Shown here: one piece after another, positions 35,691-47,087 of the stretch
How the letters are laid out: every line of letters starts with the position of its first letter
Position numbering within the stretch: the stretch's first letter is position 1
NCBI GenBank assembly: GCA_030762175.1
Contig: CM060831.1
Coordinates: forward strand, 35,893,501 to 35,957,500
DNA length: 64,000 bases
Origin: Metallyticus violacea
Taxonomy: Eukaryota > Arthropoda > Insecta > Mantodea > Metallyticidae
Direction of reading: 5' to 3'
Notes under the pieces: model-generated
Database searches by the model: none
What the model saw: only the letters and a program-made list of their open reading frames with translations
Told to the model about the DNA's origin: nothing
Program-made: the position numbers and the translations under genes

Positions 35691-37053
35691 AGGCTATCCT
35701 CAACGTATTTTCGTCGGTGACCTTAGTCATCTGCCATGACCGTAGTCTTAGCCACGCAAGCTCCTGGATAGTAGGTCTGGCCTGGTTTTATTTACTGTTT
35801 CATTCCCCATCCAGCTTTTAGCTCATTGTAATCTACTCTCTACATATCTGCTGCGTATCCATATCCCCGAAACAGTTCTTAACCTTCCGCAATGCATTTC
35901 TTCCATTCCCCTGATCCACTCTTCAAATGGATCTCAGCACTATAGTGAAAAATGTAAGGGATATTTTTATTCGCACGGCCATATTTACTACAGCTTAATT
36001 GCTATGAGCGTTAATCGCTAAATCAAACCATCATATCAAAAGAAAAACACGATTTAATAAATATATGAATTTAAATTATTTACAAAGTATTGTGGTAGGT
36101 TTTATTTTTCGGATAATACGATTCATGCTAAGTTTTCTTTCAAATCCTAAATTTTATAGGAATTCTTAAATCATAGCAATGAAAGGGTCTTTATTAGAAC
36201 TATTTTTTTCGCACACACCGTGTAATTATACATCGAGTATCATTTTTAAGATATGACTGAAATCTAATGTGTGCCTAATGCAGAGACAAGCAAGATTTAG
36301 GACCGAACAATGTTGTATTTATCAGTTTATAATTCTTTTGGTAAGGGAATATCGCAAGAGGAACCATACTGAGACACATTCCCAAAGCTTTATTTTCGTG
36401 GCACCGCAGCAGAATTTGTTTTACATTGAAGATGTGTTTGATGTTATGATATTTTTAAGTCTTTCAGTGTTCAGAACACGCAACTCAACCTTGTTATTGA
36501 CGTTGCGAAAATACGGAACTAAAGGATGCAGTATTAAAATGTTAAGAAACATATTTGTGTTAAACATACTAATTATATCCTGCAGAAGAAATCCCTGCTA
36601 CGGCTATAAGTTGAGTAAATGATCAATGAGAACGCTCACGTTATTAGCAAACTTGTTGAGTACACGAAACTACAATATGCTATTTAGTTTATAAATGTTC
36701 AGTATTTATCATTAAAACATTTTCAATATACATTCGCCGCTGTGTGAGTTTATTTTGTGGGTTGCACTGGGGAGCAATAAATCTTTCGAATTCTAGCATC
36801 ACTTCAACAGCACCACACAAACAAACCGTTGTGTGTAATAAATTTTATTTTCAATTACGAATTTATTAAGAATCTAATAACAATTTGTCTCATGGAGGGA
36901 AGATATATGTGTGTGAATCAGAACATTCGATGCAGTCTCATATTTAAGTGAATATTTTATGAGTTACATGAGTGGAGGCGCATATTCAAATATCCTGCTT
37001 GTGTCAAATTGCCTATTAAGATTTTAATTCATGCTTTCGTCCAAAGATCAAAA
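35691..37053. other. Spacer, nothing recognised
   Basis: 35691-35960 is GC-richer and may extend the repeat at 35460. Beyond that it is AT-rich. The 117-codon plus frame at 36269-36622 has no family likeness. Confidence 0.35.
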
Positions 37054-37054
37054 A

Positions 37055-37123
<69 letters not shown>
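37054..37123. repeat. (GT)n(GA)n microsatellite
   Basis: GT units (with one TTT interruption) switch to GA units on the plus strand. Confidence 0.95.
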
Positions 37124-37128
<5 letters not shown>

Positions 37129-37283
37129 GAAGGACAGAGACTACCTTATTTATCTGTCTTATATGCGTTTTCATATGTTTTGCTTACTAAATGTTCTTCT
37201 CTCTTAAAGAGCACCTCCATGTCTTCATCCCTTATTTCTTATTCTTCTTGAGAGGAAGATGAAATTGAGATCAAACAGAAAGA

Positions 37284-37326
37284 GAGTGAGAGAGAGACAG
37301 AGAGAGAGAGGGAGGGAGAGAGAGAT
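37284..37326. repeat. (GA)n tract
   Basis: An imperfect GA repeat, purine-only on the plus strand apart from scattered T and C. Confidence 0.85.
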
Positions 37327-37887
37327 CTTCTTCTGCTTTAAAGACAAAAAGATGTCTTCTTTCTGATTTGTTTTCTATTTTGCCCCTATTTTCGTTGACA
37401 AGAAGGAAAGGTAAGGTAGAAATATGAACGAATAGAAAAGAGAAATAGGAATTTATTTTCTTCTCTAAAAAGAAATATCAGAATATCTTTTAAGCGGTTT
37501 CCTTGAATGCAAATATCTTATTGCGACATCTGTTGGTTACTGGTATAATGAAAATTAAACTATTCAGCTTGCTTTCTGTAGGACAAATGATATTAGTTAC
37601 GTAATCACCTCCCAGTCTATGCGCTACGTTGTAGTTTTTCAGAAATTTGTGGTAAGGAAGAATTCAACATGCCTTTTGCATTTGCGAGAAAGCCTTAGTG
37701 TTGCTGGTTGATAACGGGAAGCGAACCCAGGATCTGCCGAATCACAGTTTCAAAATGTCTGAGTTAAGTTGACAGGTGTCCTACATGACGCAGATTTATT
37801 GTCCTACTTCTCATTCCTGAAAGAAAGCAGGAAAAAAAAATACTCAAAAAAGAACCCTTTCTCTACTTCTGTCTTTCTTCTATTCCC
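37327..37887. other. Spacer with a possible tRNA-like word on minus
   Basis: On the minus strand CAGATCCTGGGTTCGCTTCC (about 37712-37731) looks like a tRNA T-arm/B-box, and TAACTCAG about 40 bp upstream could be a degraded A-box. It may be another SINE head, but no second copy was seen in this window. Confidence 0.3.
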
Positions 37888-38530
37888 TTATTTACTTTGA
37901 CGAAGGGAATCATAAAATAGAAGAGAAGAAAAAGAGGAACAAATGAAGAGGAGAAAACAAGAACAGAAAATAGTAAAAACACTGACATGCAGAAAAAAGA
38001 CCATAAATCTGAAATATAGAAGATAGAAAGATATTTGGGAGTAGAAGAAGAAAGGGGTGAAGAGAAAATAAGAGATCAGAATAAAGGACAGAAAAAATAG
38101 CAAATGAGAGTAAAATAGAGGGGAGATGCGAAGAGAAACGAGGAGTAATGGGGAAGAAAGAAGAAGATGATAAAGCAGAGGAGAGTACAGAAAAAGAGGA
38201 AAGAAGAGAAGAAGAAAATAGAGAAGTATTGAAAAGAATCGACGATAAAAGAGGACAGGAGAGTAAAAAATAAGAATAAAACATATATACGATAGCAAAA
38301 GTGAAGAATTCAATACAGAATAGGAAAAGATTGGAAAGAAGACAACAGAGGGGGAGGAAAAAGGAAGAAAAGAAAAGAAGAAAGTAGATAATAGAGAAGG
38401 GATGAAAGGAGGAGAAGACAAAAGAGAAGGAGAGACAAATAAAATAAATAAAGCTTAGAGGAAAGTAGGGGGGAGGAGAAGAGACAAAGAGGATGAAATA
38501 AAGGAGAAAGGCTAAGAGAAAACTATACGC
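37888..38530. repeat. Long purine-rich strand (polypurine/polypyrimidine tract)
   Basis: About 640 bp of the plus strand is dominated by A and G (GAAGAGAAGAAAAAGAGGAA type) with few pyrimidines. The two long minus-strand frames (177 and 211 codons, rich in Ser, Phe, Leu and Pro) are products of this base skew and not genes. Such tracts can adopt triplex (H-DNA) forms. Confidence 0.85.
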
Positions 38531-38668
38531 ACATATAAAATACATGATTATATACGCATGCAGGTACTCTGTTTAATAATGTCATTTTTCCTTCTTCATC
38601 CTTTCAGCGTCCTATCTTCAGAAATGCGCTACCCTTAGCTATGTTGAAGAACTCCAGGTGCGAATGAT

Positions 38669-38966
38669 TTTTTTTTTTTTTTGACTAGTGTTTAACGCCC
38701 GTTTTTACTACTGAGGCACCACAGGCGGTGGACACTGATGATGCATGAAATGAAATGATAAATTGGGAAAGGATTTTTTTTTTTTTTAAGGAAGGAAGCG
38801 TTCCAGGCCTAAGTTTAGGTACCTCCCCGGCATTTGCCAGTTATGAAGACTGAGGAAAACCTGGAAAAAACCCCAGTCAGGGAGGACGGTCCTGGCGGGA
38901 TTCGAACCGCAGACCTCCCGCTCACGAGTCGGTGCCTTAACGACCTCGGCCACCCGTGGCGGTTGG
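38669..38966 (-). mobile_element. SINE-A, full length, young copy with perfect target-site duplication
   Basis: The minus strand reads CCGCCACGGGTGGCCGAGGT, GTTAAGGCACCGACTCGTGA, a perfect B-box GGTTCGAATCCCGCC, linker CCTCCCTGACTGG, the body, the internal A-tract (T-run 38776-38788 on plus), the terminal CACCGCCTGTGGTGCCTCAG block and a poly(A) tail (T-run 38669-38682). GGTGCGAATGAT occurs at 38657-38668 and 38967-38978 exactly. The head is closest to tRNA-Ser (GTGGCCGAG...GTTAAGGCG). It is nearly identical to the copy at 20995. Confidence 0.97.
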
Positions 38967-38972
38967 GGTGCG

Positions 38973-39000
38973 AATGATGATGATGATGATGATGATGATG
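38973..39000. repeat. (GAT)n microsatellite
   Basis: Short GAT/ATG repeat that begins in the 3' target-site duplication of the SINE-A. Confidence 0.9.
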
Positions 39001-39891
39001 TTGGAAATAAATAAATAGATGAATATTTATCCTTATCTACGCAAGTTTTTCTGTGTTCGCCTTATTATCTGGAAAATCTACTTCGTGATTATATACATAG
39101 TTGATTTCTGTTGAGCAATACACCCGAACTTTGGGAAAATACTTTGGAAGTATTTTGGGCAACACTTCCATGTTCATTCCTTTCCCGTAATTGCACTGGG
39201 CACTATAAAGGTTTACCATTCAAGCATATTAATTCATTAGGACATAGCGACATGGAAGTAAAATACAATAATACAACGTGCTACAATGTTTAACTTTGTG
39301 CAATTTGCTAAAAGCATATGAGAATTTTATTGCTAATATGTCTTCCCTTTCTTCAATACGCTCCTCTCTAATGTTTGATAACAGTATCTCTTCACTCTTT
39401 GTGAAATCGTTAGAAAACGTTCTTGCACCCTTAAAAATGCAAATAACTTGCGATTACATGTTATTGAAACTCGGATCATTTCCAGTAGAATCAGTGAAGG
39501 AAACGTTTTCCAGGTTAATTGTTAACAGTCTATTATGTGTGTGTTACATTTATTTCGCATGTTTGAAAAGGGGCTTATAAAATATTTTCTGTTCCTTGCG
39601 CGATTGACTTCTGTTCCAATTTCAAGACTAGGAATTCAGTTCCTTATGTTATACATGATCAACTGTTTTGAAAGCAAATAAAGGTGATGGTATATTCAAC
39701 AGAGTTTCTAGTGCTACCATTATGTTTGATGTCAGTTCTCTGGCACTGCACATTTTCCATTTGGTTCAATTCACAGACTACTGAGCATGTTAAAGATAAT
39801 CGCCTTCTATTTACCAGGGTTTTCTTATTACCTGCACTATTTTTTCACAATTCTAATACGTTCATGAATATACTTTCAAGAAAATAAAAAA
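39001..39891. other. AT-rich spacer, nothing recognised
   Basis: A 100-codon plus frame at 39278-39580 and others have no family likeness. Confidence 0.35.
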
Positions 39892-40166
39892 ACCGACATG
39901 GGTGGCCGAGGTCGTTAAGGCGCGGACTCGTGAGCGGGAGGTCTGAGGTTCGAATCCCGCCAGGACCGTCCTCCCTGACTGAGGCTTTTTCCAGGTTTTC
40001 CTCAGTCCTCATAAATGGCAAATGCCTGAGAGGGACCCTAAATTAGGCTGGAACGTTTTCTTCCTTAAAAAAATTCTTTCCCACTATATAATTACATCTC
40101 ATGTATCATTAGTGTTCACCGCGTGTGATGCCTCAGTAATAAAAACAGCGTTAAATACCATTCACA
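39892..40166 (+). mobile_element. SINE-A, full length
   Basis: The plus strand reads ACCGACATGGGTGGCCGAGG, GTCGTTAAGGCGCGGACTCG, a perfect B-box GGTTCGAATCCCGCC, linker CCTCCCTGACTGAGG, TTCCTCAGTCCTCATAAATG, GGAACGTTTTCTTCCTTAAA, then CATCTCATGTATCATTAGTG and GCCTCAGTAATAAAAACAGC. Flanks CAAGAAAATAAAAAAA and CAAGGGATAAAAAAA suggest an A-rich target-site duplication with small differences. Confidence 0.95.
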
Positions 40167-40673
40167 AGGGATAAAAAAATATAAGGAGGTGAGTAAACTT
40201 TTACCCGAATTTGCTGATAATATGGCAATTTTTACCATGTTTAAAAAAGGTAAATGTTATTTCACTGTGACAACAGATAAAAGAAGTGCCTTAAGAGTAG
40301 TTAGAAAGAAGAAATTTGAAATTTTTGAAAAATTTCAAAAAAGTAATAACAACAATTTTCTGATATTTCCAGTTATGTGACATTTTTACTGTAGAATGTA
40401 GTCTAGGAGTAATTTTATTAATATTTGAAAATACTTCCGCATGAATTAAAAAAAATCTGATTTTAACATCATCCATTTTAATATTAAACAGCTTTCGAAC
40501 CAATAAGCTAGACTGTTTTCGTTTTTACCATTTGCTAGAGGAACTTTGATTTTACTGTTGTCCGTGTTCTGACTATGGCGCAGACATGCATTAGGTTCCG
40601 GGTTGGACCTACGATTGAGTGTTTAAACATTTTTTGTTTGATAGCAATTTTCTGAACTACGTTTTCCTTCTAG
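40167..40673. other. Spacer with a short open frame
   Basis: A plus-strand frame ending at 40380 (63 codons, with GKCYFTVTTDKRSALRVVRK) is not recognised and has no start or splice support. Confidence 0.25.
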
Positions 40674-40817
40674 AGAGGAAAAGAAGAAGAAAAAACAACA
40701 TTATTGAATCAACTTGAAAAGTTCAGTGGTATTTCCAGAGGTAACAATAAGGCTACTGTAATAGAATTATTAAGAAAAATTCATAACCCAAAATATGAAA
40801 GTTGTAAACATTTTTAA
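40674..40817 (+). other. Candidate terminal exon or exon relic
   Basis: A strong acceptor-like sequence (GTTTTCCTTCTAG at 40661-40673) precedes a 47-codon frame ending in TAA at 40815-40817. The peptide is hydrophilic with helix-forming segments (EEEKTTLLNQLEKF, KATVIELLRKIHNPKY), unlike the Phe/Ile-rich chance frames around it. No poly(A) signal was confirmed and no protein family is recognised. It could be a last exon, an exon relic or chance. Confidence 0.2.
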
Positions 40818-42502
40818 CAAACATGCAATTCTTTTTAATGTTGTAGCCATAATGGTTCTACAACAGCAGAAACACAAACTTTAACATAGTTAAAATAGAA
40901 TCCCCTTAAGTCAAACTCTTCAAGTTCTAAGATATTTTTGCCGATTTTTTTCCAACTTGCTGTCAGATTAGTTTTGATACGAAAAATGTGCAAATATCTA
41001 AATTGTTCAAATGCAAATAATATGCTATGTTTAATTTTGCAAATTTTTGCACAGTTAATTTTTTCATAATTTGTGATCATTAACTGTAGGAGAGTAAATA
41101 ATGGCAATTAATACGCACAATGGTTTTGCACCAAAACAAAAGGGAAACACGTTATTACAAATAAAATCAATTTTTAACATATCCATATTTATTTCATATC
41201 ATGTTTCTGTGGAGTTTTTAAAATAATTAATTGACAATTCTTAAATTCATAATTTTTGTGCATACATTGATCTGTGTAACATAAAAGAACTGACGACCAT
41301 TTGAATGAATGTGAACGAAAAAAAAAAAAAAAAAAGAAAAAAAGAAAAAAGAACACAAGAATTCACAGATAGTTAAAAAATGGAAATAATACTCATAATT
41401 ATAATAATGAATATTATATAAATGTACCTTTATATAAGTGCCATTTAACGCAATAATGCATTGAATATTTTCATCAGAACTCATTACAAAAACTGCTCCC
41501 GTTAACAATTGTTGTCTTAAAATTCTTGTTCTTAGGAATCTCGATTGATTCCCTAGAAATTCTGTGGTCTTCCACTCTCACCACGTCTCCTTTTGTGAGT
41601 CTACCCACATTTGGTATTCCCTTTGTGTTTCCACTCTCTTGTTTGAAACAGCCTATCTTTCTCGTTTATGTATTTCTTTCCGATTCGCATGCGATATTGT
41701 ATTTTGTAGTTTTCGAAACCAGAATTAAGGTTCCCAGACGGAATACAGAATACGGACAAAGCCTCAAAGGCAAATTGTAGAAAAAAAAAAAAAGCACTGA
41801 CGCAACTCTATGAAGGAAATATACATTTTACATATCCACCGGCTTAGAGGTACAAATATCGACTTTCAACGTGTAGCATTACTATGCTAATTGGAAGCTT
41901 TGTATATGCGTTACAAAAGACAGTATTCTTTTTGATTATGATATTGTAGTCCTTAACACAAAAAAGTATTAAATAAAAGAGCCCAACTCTTGAAGCCTAA
42001 ATATATCTAGTACAGATTCACATTGGAAAAACACTAACCTAGAGTTACATCAGAAAGCATTTTCGTGCATGAAGTTATTTTAGGATATCGTACGCATTAG
42101 TGATGCATGAGGTCATAGGTTCCAAAACACTGAACTCTCCAAGTTAACTGCTCATCTAATGCACTGTAGTATAATAGATAAGCTTTGAGTGTGAAGAAGG
42201 CGATACCTGAAGGTGTATTCTGGCAGAATGCAGAAAAACAGAGATTTTAAGAAATGAGCTTTTAGCACCACTATTACTGACTTCCAACAAAAGTTTGAGC
42301 ACATGCCGGGAAGAGAGATACACACACACAAAATTTCTAGCGAAGACCCGACAAAGATGGCTAATGGCTATGGAGAAGAAAATGGTTTGGGGGAGAAAGA
42401 TGAGTAAAGGAAAAGAGGAGGCTCAGGGGTAAAAGTTCTATTCATATTTGTATATATGTATATAAAAATTGCTCTCAGAAAACATGCGATGTATGTATAT
42501 CG
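40818..42502. other. AT-rich spacer with A-runs
   Basis: A/G-interrupted A-run at 41319-41352 and an A-run near 41779-41792. No feature recognised. Confidence 0.4.
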
Positions 42503-42503
42503 A

Positions 42504-42542
<39 letters not shown>
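42503..42542. repeat. (GT)n microsatellite
   Basis: About 36 bp of GT repeat on the plus strand. Confidence 0.95.
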
Positions 42543-42549
<7 letters not shown>

Positions 42550-43917
42550 AATAAAAATAAAGTAACACTATTAACAATGTAACAAATTAACAGTAATAAT
42601 GAAAGTAGAAAAGGATAAAACACTTAGATAAAGTCACACTTGAAATTGTTATATTTCGAACTCGTTGAGTTCTTCAATGGCAAGAACCAGCTTCTTTTAT
42701 TGTTACTGTGAATTTGTTACATTTTATATATAATGCATGTAGGTCTGTATAGGCCGTAAGGTCCATGAGAAAGTTATAGTTACTTATGTATACTTTAAAA
42801 CTGCTACAATAAAAATCCATTACTACTGCTATTGTTACTACTCGGTAAGCTTTATGATTTTCGTGACATTCACTGAAAACGTAGCGACCGAAAACAAATT
42901 ATGCTACTTTGAAACCAGTTTTAGACATTATTAAGATGGAATATACTCCGAAAGTGAACAGGGAGTGTAAAAGTAAAAGAAAAATTGTTGATTCAAGAAT
43001 CATCAGGTTACAATATTCTATAAAAGTGTTGGTCACGTGAGCTTCCACGTTTGTACAGTGATGGCCGGAACTAATATTTCAACAAAAATAACCCATCACT
43101 TGTTAATTTTTTAATCAGGAATTAGCTTAATTATGTTCTTGTAGTGGCAACGTATTTTCCATGTTGCATAATAAGTTAAGGCACGCCATACTGCTTACAG
43201 ACGAACACATACAAAAGTGTAAAACAGAGATGTTAAAAAAAAACAAAAAAAAAACACACACACTGAAATATATATTTTCTACATCTGAACAATGGGTACA
43301 ACAAGAAGTATATGGCAATAGTGTCTTGTCATATTGAAGGTGGCACCTTTAATGTCCGCGATTCTGCAAGGAAGGGATAATGTGGAGGTCACGTCATGTA
43401 TAAGTTTCCCTGACACTGCAGCACATTAAGAGTTGATTCACTCTCTGCTATAGGAGGTAGGCAATGGACAGCGAGAAAATTAGCTTCAGAGATATAACCC
43501 TTGTATGAAAGATATGCTAAAGTATTACAAAATTAAACCTAGGTAGATGCTTGATCACTCAGGTGGATGTGAGAGGTACTTCTTCAAAGTACCCCCTGCG
43601 ACTTTAATGTTTTCCTTAAACTAAAGGAACTATTGATAGGAAATCTCTCCCCCCCCCCTCTCTCTCTCTTAAATAAGAGAAAAAACTCTTCTAGTAGTAC
43701 AATGTCCGTTTGCTGACATCCACAAAAACACTCCAATACTGGTATTCAGCGCCTTCCAGAAGTGATATATATGGCAAAGGATTGTATTTAAGGAAAGAAT
43801 TCGACAGTATACTGTTTTTAGATTAATTTTTTTCTGAGATGTACATTTTGGCCATGTTTTATAACTCCTTTTTATAATTAGTATATAATATGTATACACA
43901 TATGTGTTACTAGTAAT
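42543..43917. other. AT-rich spacer, nothing recognised
   Basis: Contains a C/CT simple tract at 43648-43670 and an A-run near 43235. No gene motif was seen. Confidence 0.4.
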
Positions 43918-43982
43918 CATCATCATCATCATCATCATCATCACCATCATCTTCTTCTTCTTCTTCTCCTCCTCCTCCTCCT
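43918..43982. repeat. (CAT)n(CTT)n(CCT)n compound microsatellite
   Basis: Three trinucleotide blocks in succession on the plus strand, at the 3' end of the LINE remnant. Confidence 0.95.
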
Positions 43983-44365
43983 TCCTCTTTTTCTTGACTT
44001 ACGGGATTAGGCAATTTGACCTCTTCCCTCCTCACAACAGAACTTTTGGTGAATGTAATATGTCCCTTTTTATTTGACTTGTAATTTTAATTTTTCTGTG
44101 GTAATCACTAGTTGCCTATTCTTTCCGTAAGCATGTTCAGTTTTCTATGTATTTTTGATTTCATTATTTAATGGACATGTGCGTTGAGTTTTTCTCGGAT
44201 ATCTTTTTTTATCTGCCCTTTTCTTGTATATCCTTTTACATTACATAAGAATCTCATTTCTGCAGCTTATTTTGAACTCTCATATTTTATTGTCATCCAG
44301 GACTCGCTTCCATATAAAAATGCAGGAACAACCATGGTTTTATATAAGCTTATTTTTTTTATTTA
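43918..44365 (-). mobile_element. LINE 3' end: reverse-transcriptase thumb remnant with trinucleotide tail
   Basis: The minus strand encodes SLYKTMVVPAFLYGSESWM, then (after a stop) AAEMRFLCNVKGYTRKGQIK and KDIREKLN, then KSKIHRKLNMLTERIGN. YK.M..P.LLYGSE.W followed by a .AAEMRFLR..GYT...I.N..IR..L motif is typical of the region after the palm in non-LTR retrotransposon reverse transcriptases of arthropods. Stops break the frame. The element runs into a minus-strand AGG, AGA, TGA trinucleotide tract (43918-43982 on plus) that looks like its tail. It is inactive, and the clade is not assigned. Confidence 0.7.
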
Positions 44366-45168
44366 CGAGTTTTTTTTATCAATGTTATCCGCAAATGGGT
44401 GGAAATTTTGCATTGTTTGTTCTACAGTGACAGCAGTTTAAAAGTCCCAAATTAGATCGGTCCTCCAATCGCTGAGAATTCCCATGGGCACTAATCTCTC
44501 TTACAGTTACGTGCGAACGAGATTTCGACAGAGTCGGGTTGTGGTGTGGTGCATTCGAAAACGAGGGATAATTAAATAGTGCAGTAGCTTTGTGCAATGG
44601 CAAGATATTTAATGTGTGGCCTATATTCACCTTTAAGGCACACATCAAGTACAAGAAAATCATGTGGCAGAACGTGAAAGGTATTGAGGCGCAAATTTTC
44701 CTGGCAGCCCTGTTTCCAACACGGCAAACAATATTACAATATTAAAGTTTAATGTGATTAACGGGGGGGGGGGGATCGAAGACTGGTGTTTTATGGCTTC
44801 TTCGTTTCCCAAATGTTGCATTTTGTGATTTTTATCTTTGGGGGACATTGAAAATAGTACACTCAACTAACCCTCGTACCTAGAGGAACTTAAAACAAAC
44901 ATTCGAAACGGAGATGGCTCATTATTGAGGGAACTGATGTGTGTCAGTGATACTTCCCTAAGATGTGATTTGTGTGCCAGAGAAAATGGATAGCATTTCC
45001 AACACCTACTCTAAGTAAGATAAGTATGAAATTCTTTTATGTAATATGTTGCATCTAAGTTTTAAAATAGCGAAGCGCTTGAACGTCGAGAATGTACCCA
45101 AGAAAGTACTGTTGGCAATACACGGGTATTAACCGCGCTCACTGTATATCTTCATCATAACCATTGCT
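44366..45168. other. Spacer, nothing recognised
   Basis: 44440-44900 is less AT-rich and includes a G12 run at 44763-44774. Minus-strand frames at 44385-44663 and 44660-44866 have no recognised domain. It could contain more of the LINE, but I could not align it. Confidence 0.3.
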
Positions 45169-45460
45169 GTTGATTTGTTTTATTCACGAATGCTCTTTTT
45201 AACATCTCAGGTTATCGGTGTTCCATTAAATTCAAGGCGTGAAAAGGTCGATAAATTTTTCTCAGAGGCCTCTTCTTTCAGACTTGAGGTATTTTTACAT
45301 GCCGTAAATGTAGGACAAGGGACCCACGGCTAAAATGAACTTTTCCTTCCAAAGGACGCTACACTTAGGATTTTTACGCCCGAAAAAATCCACCGACCCT
45401 GGTGAACCTGCGATTTTGAGTCTACGAGATAAGTATGATTACCACTAGATTACCAGAACA
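45169..45460 (-). mobile_element. SINE-B, full length, diverged
   Basis: The body words are all present (AACATCTCAGGTTATCGGTG on plus, GCGTGAAAAGGTCG, GAGGCCTCTTCTTTCAGACT, GCCGTAAATGTAGGACAAGG, TTTTTACGCCCGAAAAAATC). The head on minus reads CTGGTAATCTAGTGGTAATC with a damaged B-box. This is the most diverged of the complete SINE-B copies, and its target-site duplication is not clear. Confidence 0.9.
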
Positions 45461-45895
45461 GACATCATTGTCATAAGTAATATCGTAGTCCATATAACTG
45501 AAATGAGACACCTGCTTTACTATATGGTCATTAATTGTTGTTTTTGAACTTCGAGATATGTTACCTTGAAATGTCATTACTTTTGCTTTCGTTACGATAT
45601 TTCCACTTCATTTTTACATTGTTTCATAAAGTTGTTGAACAGCTTTTAAAAGCTACACACTTGTCTAACTCCGCGGTTCATGTTAACTAGTAATTTATTC
45701 CTTTCGACAATTCTTGAGTCAACGTTCCAACACTTTATGGAACAGTAAAATATACCAACTATATATTTTGGTGTAAAACGAGATAGGTTATTCGAGGCCT
45801 ATTTGCTTGTGGCATTTATCATTTAAACTATATACACTGGTTTCTTGAGCAAAAAAGTAAAATTAAACTAAAATATCTCTTTTGAGTATAATAAG

Positions 45896-46170
45896 TTTTG
45901 TTTTTGGTTTATTTAAGGATGTTCTTTATCATCTCCGGTCAGCAGCGTCCCATTCAATTCAGGGCGTGAAACGGCCGACAAATTTCGCTCAGAGGCCTCT
46001 TTTTTCAGGCTAGAGGTTCTTTATCGTGCCGTAAATGTACGACACGGGACTCACGGCTTTGCCTAGGATTTTTACACCCGAAAAAATCATTGGTCCTGAC
46101 CGGGATCGAACCCGCGATCTTGGGTTTAGAAGGCAAGTATGGTTACCACTACACCACCAGGACCGTAAAA
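45896..46170 (-). mobile_element. SINE-B, full length, with perfect target-site duplication
   Basis: The minus strand starts GGTCCTGGTGGTGTAGTGGT, has B-box GGGTTCGATCCCGGTCAGGA, then body words CCTAGGCAAAGCCGTGAGTC, CCCGTGTCGTACATTTACGG, GAAAAAAGAGGCCTCTGAGC and CGGCCGTTTCACGCCC. A small deletion is present beside CCTAGG. GAGTATAATAAG occurs at 45884-45895 and 46171-46182 exactly. The head closely matches tRNA-Glu in its A-box (TGGTGGT.TAGTGG) and T-arm (GGGTTCGAT.CCCGGTCAGG). Confidence 0.95.
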
Positions 46171-46182
46171 GAGTATAATAAG

Positions 46183-46602
46183 ATAACGAAGTAAGTGTTC
46201 TTGTAGCAGAGTAATACATATAATAAAACACAACTAAGAAAATAAATATTTCTAGCATGTTAAGCTCTTTTTCAGTATAAGAAAGTAAGATAAACAAAGA
46301 CTGGTGCCAACCTGACGGAATGTTACAGTGTCTGGTAGGGTATTAAACTGCACAAAAAACGTAAACATTTTAAATAAGCTACACAGCGAAGGGGCAATCA
46401 TGAAAAGACGTATGAATAAAAGGATACAGTCGCAACATAAATATTTGCTTACAAAATGCAACAAGGCAAAGCCTAGAGTTAAATTAGTGGAGTTCGTCCT
46501 TTATGAAAAACCGTAGCTCCACCGCTCTTTCTCTTAAAGCATTTTGTGAAGTGATAGAGGCAAAGCTTCGCTAGGAGTTAATAAGAAACATGTGACAGTG
46601 CG

Positions 46603-46640
<38 letters not shown>

Positions 46641-47087
46641 TTCGTGTTTTAGGAATATACTTGTCCTTTTTACTGTTATTTATAGCCATGAAATCACAAC
46701 AGCGATTTAAACTGAATTTTCCACTTACGAAAACATCGTTAGCGCTGTTTGATAGTACATACACCGCAAGCAGAGGAACCTCAGAGAAATAATTAGTTGT
46801 TTAAAAGCTATATCTTCTTTATGTTTGAATAATATTTCTAAGCATAATATAACCTTATTTCTTAACTTTTGCAGACATTTTGCAGACTCGTGAACTAAAC
46901 TATTCACCGTTCACCTACCTCTAACTTGGTCTTAATGCTAAAAATACTTTTCTATCACCAGTATAATTTTACATCTTAAGAAAGTCACATAGAACATTTG
47001 CACATTTGATGTCCTTAAGTAGTAACCACTAGAACGTTTGCTACACTTTAAACTGGCGCAAAGCGGGTACAAGGACAGAATAACTCC
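46183..47087. other. AT-rich spacer with an (AT)n run
   Basis: (AT)n at 46604-46639. No gene motif was recognised. Confidence 0.4.

Noticed and set aside
37888..38545. 177- and 211-codon minus-strand frames rich in Ser, Phe, Leu and Pro
   Set aside because: They result from the purine-rich strand, which lacks stop codons in the pyrimidine-rich complement.
46090..46165. True tRNA-Glu gene on the minus strand
   Set aside because: It continues into the SINE-B body, has flanking duplications, and lacks a proper anticodon arm.
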